A DNA stretch of 64,000 bases from Priapulus caudatus (Eukaryota; Priapulida; Priapulimorpha; Priapulimorphida; Priapulidae): the NCBI RefSeq assembly GCF_000485595.1, contig NW_014577077.1, positions 94,471-158,470 of the forward strand. Reading direction: 5' to 3'. Under the pieces are notes generated by a model that had not been told where the DNA came from, searched no databases, and worked only from the letters and a program-made list of their open reading frames with translations. Shown piece after piece: positions 58,815-64,000 of this stretch (positions within the stretch are counted from its first letter, which is position 1; each line of letters starts with the position of its first letter). A program made the translations under genes and the position numbers.

Positions 58815-59335
58815 TTTATCCCGAGCTAAAGTTATCCCGCTTCAGAAGCGGGCTTAAGTCGTGTGCAGTATAAAAGGGGTCTCATATACAATAGTCTATC
58901 GAGTAGCCTAAGCATGCATTGTTACAGTGTTATAAAATGTGTGCGAATGTGCTCAAGTGCGCGAGCGCGTGCGTGCCGGCGTCGACTAAATATCGCGGCT
59001 ACATTGTTTTGTTTCAGAGATTCAGAGCACCCCCTTTTATTACATTGTAGTTATCCACAATTTTGTTTACACTGTTTGGCCCTAGCTCTCCTGTATAGAA
59101 AACAGTTGCATGGCACAGTCCTTTATACACGGCTCTTACTCCTTGCATAAGTGAATCTTAAATTCGTCTACACGACGAACCTTAACTCGAGTTAAGCGTC
59201 TACACGGGGCCTTAACTCGAGTTAAGGTAACTCGAGTTACCTTAACTCGAGTTAAGGCCCCGTGTAGACGCTTAATTCGAGTTAGCGAATAGAACATAAC
59301 TCCACGATAGGCGGCAGCACTAGTACGATGTACGT
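58815..59335. mobile_element. 520-bp insertion present only in copy 2
   Basis: Inserted inside the ACGC microsatellite. It begins TTTATCCCGAGCTAAAG, has a small hairpin CCCGCTT-CAG-AAGCGGG near the left end and TATAAAAG at 58869-58876, and ends with an array of AACTCGAGTT palindromes. Both ends carry (C)TTAAG next to GTGT/GTCTACAC words, but no simple terminal inverted repeat or target-site duplication is clear because the flank is repetitive. Probably a non-autonomous element. The 95-codon ORF at 58863-59150 has no family motif. Confidence 0.7.
59196..59271. repeat. Perfect 76-bp palindrome (AACTCGAGTT array)
   Basis: GCGTCTACACGGGGCCTTAA leads into three CTCGAG-centred words and mirrors exactly around the middle CTCGAG (centre between 59233 and 59234). 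Beyond both ends the mirror continues with one mismatch through another AACTCGA(G/A)TTAA word. As single-stranded nucleic acid it would fold into a nearly 50-bp stem. Confidence 0.95.
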
Positions 59336-59340
59336 ACACA

Positions 59341-59394
<54 letters not shown>

Positions 59395-61620
59395 CGCACA
59401 CACGCACACACGCACACACCAAGTTCTACGGTATCGCTTCGCATCGCCATCGCGTACGGGGAATGCTCTCTAAAAAGGAGGGAGGGATTGAGAGAGCAAG
59501 CGAGCCCCTAGGGGGACGGGTCTATAACGATGCATTATCTGCTAGAATTAAACACGTTGACGAGTTTTCCTAACAGACCATACCATGTACGACTCTACGA
59601 ATTTTAGGAGATATACACCACGTCTTCTCGAGCCATGGTTCAACAGAAAGCGGGTATTGTAGATCTGGCAAGAAGTGCGATAAATTTATATAACAACTAT
59701 TTGCAGCCAAACATTCACTTAAAATAAAATCAAGTTTACCTCCAAAATACTACAGCAATATACAAAACCAGCCTCCTCAAGCCCCGTGCATAATCTTAAA
59801 ATACGAAATTTTCAGGATTCTAGGAGGAACCAGGGATTAGGACGCATGGCGATCTTATAATGCGAAATAACATCAGAAAATAACATATCAACTTCGCACT
59901 GAACCAAATTAATGTACAATCTATGGATGTAGGTCGTCAAACGAATTAAGACGAGGATAAACACTCACCGTTTATAAATATGTATGTTACTCAAATATGC
60001 GTGATAGACTAAACGGTAGGGTGTCGATGAAAGACAATCAAACAAATCAATATCACAACGGTGAATCTTATATCATTTAAATGATTTTTTAAAATTACAT
60101 TTGCTTCACAAACTATTTTATATATAAGACGTGGTAGTGTTGCCTTTCTAGCGATAATGTTTCCTACAGTAATATTGAGCATGTCTATGAATTTTGTCCT
60201 CAGCATGAGCACTATTGCGAGCACCTGGGCAGTGACAATGCTATGCATTTCTAATGCGTCTCTGACTCTAAGTAATGACGTTTGGAAGGTTCAAACTTTC
60301 GTTGTTGGGCACTTTGTCAGATTAGTTTTACATTTTACATAAGCTGCATGTTTTTCCCAGCCTTTCTGTTTTTCTACAGCAAGAGTTTTGACTCGTTGTT
60401 TTCCTAGATTGTGGTTAGTTTTATTACGCTTTATATTCCTCAAAGATGTTTCCTACGCCTATGCCTGCCTATAGTTCGAGGCCTATCGCCCAAAATTGAT
60501 GAATGCGAAAACACCACGCAGAGATAATAACATTTATCATGAATCGATGCCTATTGGCGCATTTACACCTACGTCATAAGTACGTCATCACCTACGTCAC
60601 CTACGTCATAAGTACGTACCTGTTAACGATTCATACTATCTTGAGTCTTATTGTTCTTCGGGAAATTTTGCTGTGCTGTCAACCTGCTATGCTATAGCGA
60701 TTTTAACATAATGCAGCAATTCAACGGTTCTTGTATCCATCAGTATAAAATGTCTCTGTAATCATGTCCCGTGGAGAATTTATCAGATGTAGAATTGCAG
60801 CAGCTAATGGATTAGATGCGATTTGATACAAAGCAGAACTACACTACACCCATGTCGCACGCACGCATTACTATATCCATGCCATAGTACATGTGAGATT
60901 ATCAGGAGTACGTCGTGACACGTTATAGTGTCTCATATTCTATTTGACACATCAATTAGAGATAATTAACACCTTCCATTCATCCTTTTTTCCGTTTTCC
61001 CGTTTAGTAGCACTTTAATGGTGGAGGTTTTCTCAATGATGGCACTAACCAACTAGCATAGCACGTACACATTCCATATGAGAACATCGTACGACGCGAG
61101 CGCACGCACACACATTCTGTCACCGTATTCAGATAGAGGCCGAGTAATCTAGTGGGCAGCATCCTTAACAGGTTGGCATTTGCAGTGCATTACTAGCACT
61201 CGGCGTGTAGTGACAGGCCGCCAAGTGAGAACCTGTAACATACGGCCAAAGTATGGTCAGCTATATGCATCTATCTGTTCAGCGTCGGATAAATTGATTG
61301 GGAGTGCATCCGATGAGATTGACACCCCTGTAGTCGGATCCCGCGGATCAATCAAAGCGAGGGAAACATTTAATATATATCCGGTGCCGTGCATTTCAGC
61401 TGTTTAGGATATATTTCGCTACTGCCAATCCCCGACACACGTTACTGTGTGACAATAATATATCACTACATGCACGTTTATGACGATTTCCTTCTCTTGT
61501 AGAGATTGACTTACATATAATGAATCGGTAGGGGACTCGGTGTACATGCACAGCCACAATGAGATTCATCCATTTCTACTTCCAACATAACCCTATCTCA
61601 CTGTACGATGTCACATAACC

Positions 61621-61660
61621 CTTGGAGTAATAAGCTGACTACTCAGCTTATTACTCCAAG
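61621..61660. repeat. 40-bp perfect hairpin (copy 2)
   Basis: Identical to 53246-53285: 18-bp arms and a CTAC loop. Confidence 0.97.
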
Positions 61661-61947
61661 CATAACCAGAATATGAAATAAAATGCTGTTATATGTATTA
61701 CATTATTACATCTATTGCTATAATGTACTATATCTTCTGCCACGCGGAATGTCTACTATTAAAATACAAAAGTAGACGCAACATTACCGTAAATCTAACA
61801 GTTTTAATAGTTAGAAATATAGTAGACTAAGTCATACAATTTTCTATAGAGTTATAATTAGCATCACTAGTATAAAGGCGTATAAATTGTCAGCGCTACG
61901 TGAAAGCTGTCAGAAGGATGATGAATTCATTCCACAATATAAATTTT

Positions 61948-62134
61948 ACAGCATCGCTACATACATAGACGCTTACGTAATATACTAGATATAGTTTGAC
62001 TACCTATAGTGTCGTAGCTTCACTACTGTTTACAGCGTCACTCACCGTGATTGGGTTTTATCCCACCGGGCGTGAGCAGAGATATAGTGATACGTACGTT
62101 CCCCCTCCGCCATGTCGCCAACCGTTCCCGTTGC
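61948..62134 (-). other. Inverted version of 53573-53758 (copy 2)
   Basis: ACAGCATCGCTACATAC ... CGTTCCCGTTGC is the reverse complement of the copy 1 segment, with only a few substitutions. Short sequences at the two joints changed (AAAA to TTTT on the left; GAAAC to TTAC on the right). Confidence 0.93.
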
Positions 62135-64000
62135 TTACATTATATAAAGTTATTCCCGTGTTGTTCGTACAATTGGCACTGGAAGTACTGCCGTTGGGAA
62201 TTTGGTTGGCATTGGTTTAGTGCCGTTACGGTGATTCTTGCTGGGAATTCACCAATTTTCTCCTGCATACGTTTACATCTAAACAAAATAATCGTCACGT
62301 TATTGTTAACTTAATTGTCCACTTGGGGCCCGGCGTCAGAAACAAAATACGCCTTAACTTTACGATATTCCTGCCAACAGGCCCTTGATGCAGTGCAACC
62401 AAACATATTTCCCATAAGATTCCCTAAACCTGGTTCGCAAACAAGTGGGCATCAGCTATTTGGAATTTTCCTGTAGTGGTTCCTTCCAAAATGTATCGCA
62501 GTTTCCCAATTATCGAAAAAAAACATTTCAGCTTCATAGATTTTTAAAAGAAGATGGCGTTTTTGTAACATTAACCTATTTACACTTTTTGACTACTATT
62601 TTTACACGCTGTAAAAGTGGGACTGGCGTTCCCCATTGACGACTCTCTGTATTAACCAGCTATATATAGTGTTTATCAGGGTCCAGTTTCTCTTATGCCT
62701 CATTTTGGATAACCTCGAATTTTATATCGGACGCTTTCTGTTTCGAAAATTACGTGAATGATTTCACACTATTTAGTGTAGTTAATTTCTGATTACGTTA
62801 GCAGCGAGTTACAAAGCCTGCCGGCTACCTCATGCATTCGCACGTCAGGTAGAAGATTTTGACGTGAACTGTGTCTTCTGAAATGTTACAGATGACTACC
62901 TGAATTAAATATAGCAGCCGAATTCTGAATTTTCTCTCAGATCGACTCATTGGCTCCCTAATTATAAAAAAAACTCTAAAATTCATAAAAGCGTTATGAA
63001 GATAATTTTTGCCCCAATTGTTGGGAAGATCCGTGACGTTTTAAATATTTAAAAATCTAGTTAGGTCATGCAATGCTTTCAGATCGGCGATAGGTCATTG
63101 ATGCGTGCACAGACGCTGACGGCTAGCATGGATGTCATGGAAAACGAGTTGGGTGGTGAGGCACAGGCTGGTCACGCAGCATACCGGCTATGCCGGGCAG
63201 AATGCTAGCTAACCATAATCTAACAGACATTACACGCAAATATAATTTGTGAGATTTCCCAGGGCAATTGCTGACCGGTTGGTTTCCTCCAGGCTATCGT
63301 TATCTAGATCTATCGGATGGTTTGTAATTTAGACAAGAAGCTGGACTGCCCCCTCTTGAATAGTCCAGCTGAGTGTAGGCCAGATCCGGTACCAATCCTC
63401 TAATGCCGTTCGATCTCGCAGCTAGTCCTAGGGCTCAGACTAAGAAGGGAATTTACATTTAAAATGTGAAAGCGTGGCGTAAGTGTTGCGCAGAGATACG
63501 CATACAGCGTGTATGAAAGTTGAAACAGCACATATGCAGCGTCAAGGATGCGTTACGAACGCAGCTTAAAACCTTTCCAACTGATTCGCATCGAGACTAG
63601 CACACATCTACGACTAGATGCTTCTACTACGTATTAGGACTACTCATCACTACTACGAGTACTATATGAGATTACTCACATGGACACGATCTCATGCAAG
63701 GACACACTAATGTGGTTACTGTCGTAATCGGATTGGAAAAGTTGTTTTACTGCATTTGTTTCGACTATTGCGCAGGCTATCCCTATTATGCACACTTCAA
63801 CAGGAGAACGTATGAAAATATGTGACAGGAATAGTGAATATCGAAAAAGAAGACACCATGTCGTGGATGTTGGTGTGAGGCAACAGTAAACTGAATTTTC
63901 ATAAACATGCGTTACGATTTCGATTCATTAACAGTGCGTCCTGCAGGGAGCAAGGAAGAAAGAACGTACCACAGGAGAAAAAAAGCCACGGGGCTTAACT

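Larger units (their letters stand above)
56386..64000 (+). repeat. 8-kb duplicated block, copy 2 (runs off window)
   Basis: Begins ATTTCGTCAGCTGG and follows copy 1 base for base apart from SNPs, repeat-number changes, an inserted segment (58815-59335) and an inverted segment (61948-62134). Position 64000 corresponds to about 55625 of copy 1, so roughly 740 bp of copy 1 has no counterpart in view. Confidence 0.95.

Noticed and set aside
48536-64000. True segmental tandem duplication
   Set aside because: Kept as an alternative only. The gap at the join, repeat-embedded ends and allele-like differences make haplotype duplication more likely.
1-64000. CRISPR arrays, operons, ribosome binding sites, tRNA or rRNA genes
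   Set aside because: The window has spliced eukaryotic genes. I saw no regular spacer arrays and no tRNA or rRNA signature motifs, though I could not run a covariance search.

Overview
This window looks like nuclear DNA of an invertebrate animal. Evidence: small exons with GT..AG introns, two recognisable metazoan genes, abundant AC/ACGC and AT microsatellites, and many MITE-like repeats, some ending in motifs I remember from marine invertebrate genomes. I cannot name the phylum or species. Two runs of ten Ns (11974-11983, 56369-56378) show this is a scaffold.

Left part, 1-10.1 kb, plus strand: the last four coding exons of a UBR3-type E3 ubiquitin ligase (2025-2207, 8932-9141, 9428-9567, 9798-9915), with a plausible ATTAAA poly(A) signal. 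The 6.7-kb intron between the first two exons holds a decayed transposon ORF (minus strand, about 3976-6500). Inverted copies of a complex repeat flank that ORF, and a third copy of the repeat lies upstream at 1-1759.

Middle, 10.1-15.6 kb: no gene recognised. It holds an AT/GT microsatellite with an assembly gap and a CCGCGG-rich MITE.

15.8-38.0 kb, minus strand: a nearly complete SRCIN1/KIAA1217 (p140Cap / sickle tail) family gene, convergent with UBR3. Fourteen constitutive-looking exons join in frame into 1,115 residues: an N-terminal region, the AIP3-like domain, Pro-rich linkers, a coiled-coil block, and a GC-rich last exon with a PPPPPPRR motif. Between exons F and E lie seven tiny exons (21-87 nt). 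All are symmetric phase 1-1, multiples of three, and Lys/Pro/Ser-rich. They form an array of potential cassette exons and are the most interesting feature of the window. An eighth candidate (21 nt, phase 0) sits in the next intron. The true first exon is not certain; a 16-nt candidate at 40654-40669 would encode MGCSQ.

38-48.5 kb: no gene recognised. It contains a CTCCGCC-ended element with an 88-bp internal tandem repeat, long AC/ACGC microsatellites, a 60-bp perfect hairpin and another MITE.

48.5-64 kb: the same roughly 8-kb stretch appears twice head to tail, at about 99% identity by eye, across the second gap. This most likely represents two haplotypes placed in tandem by the assembler. 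The copies differ by SNPs, small repeat-number changes, a roughly 520-bp insertion (58815-59335) carrying a perfect 76-bp palindrome, and a clean 186-bp inversion (53573-53758 versus 61948-62134). I see no convincing gene in either copy.
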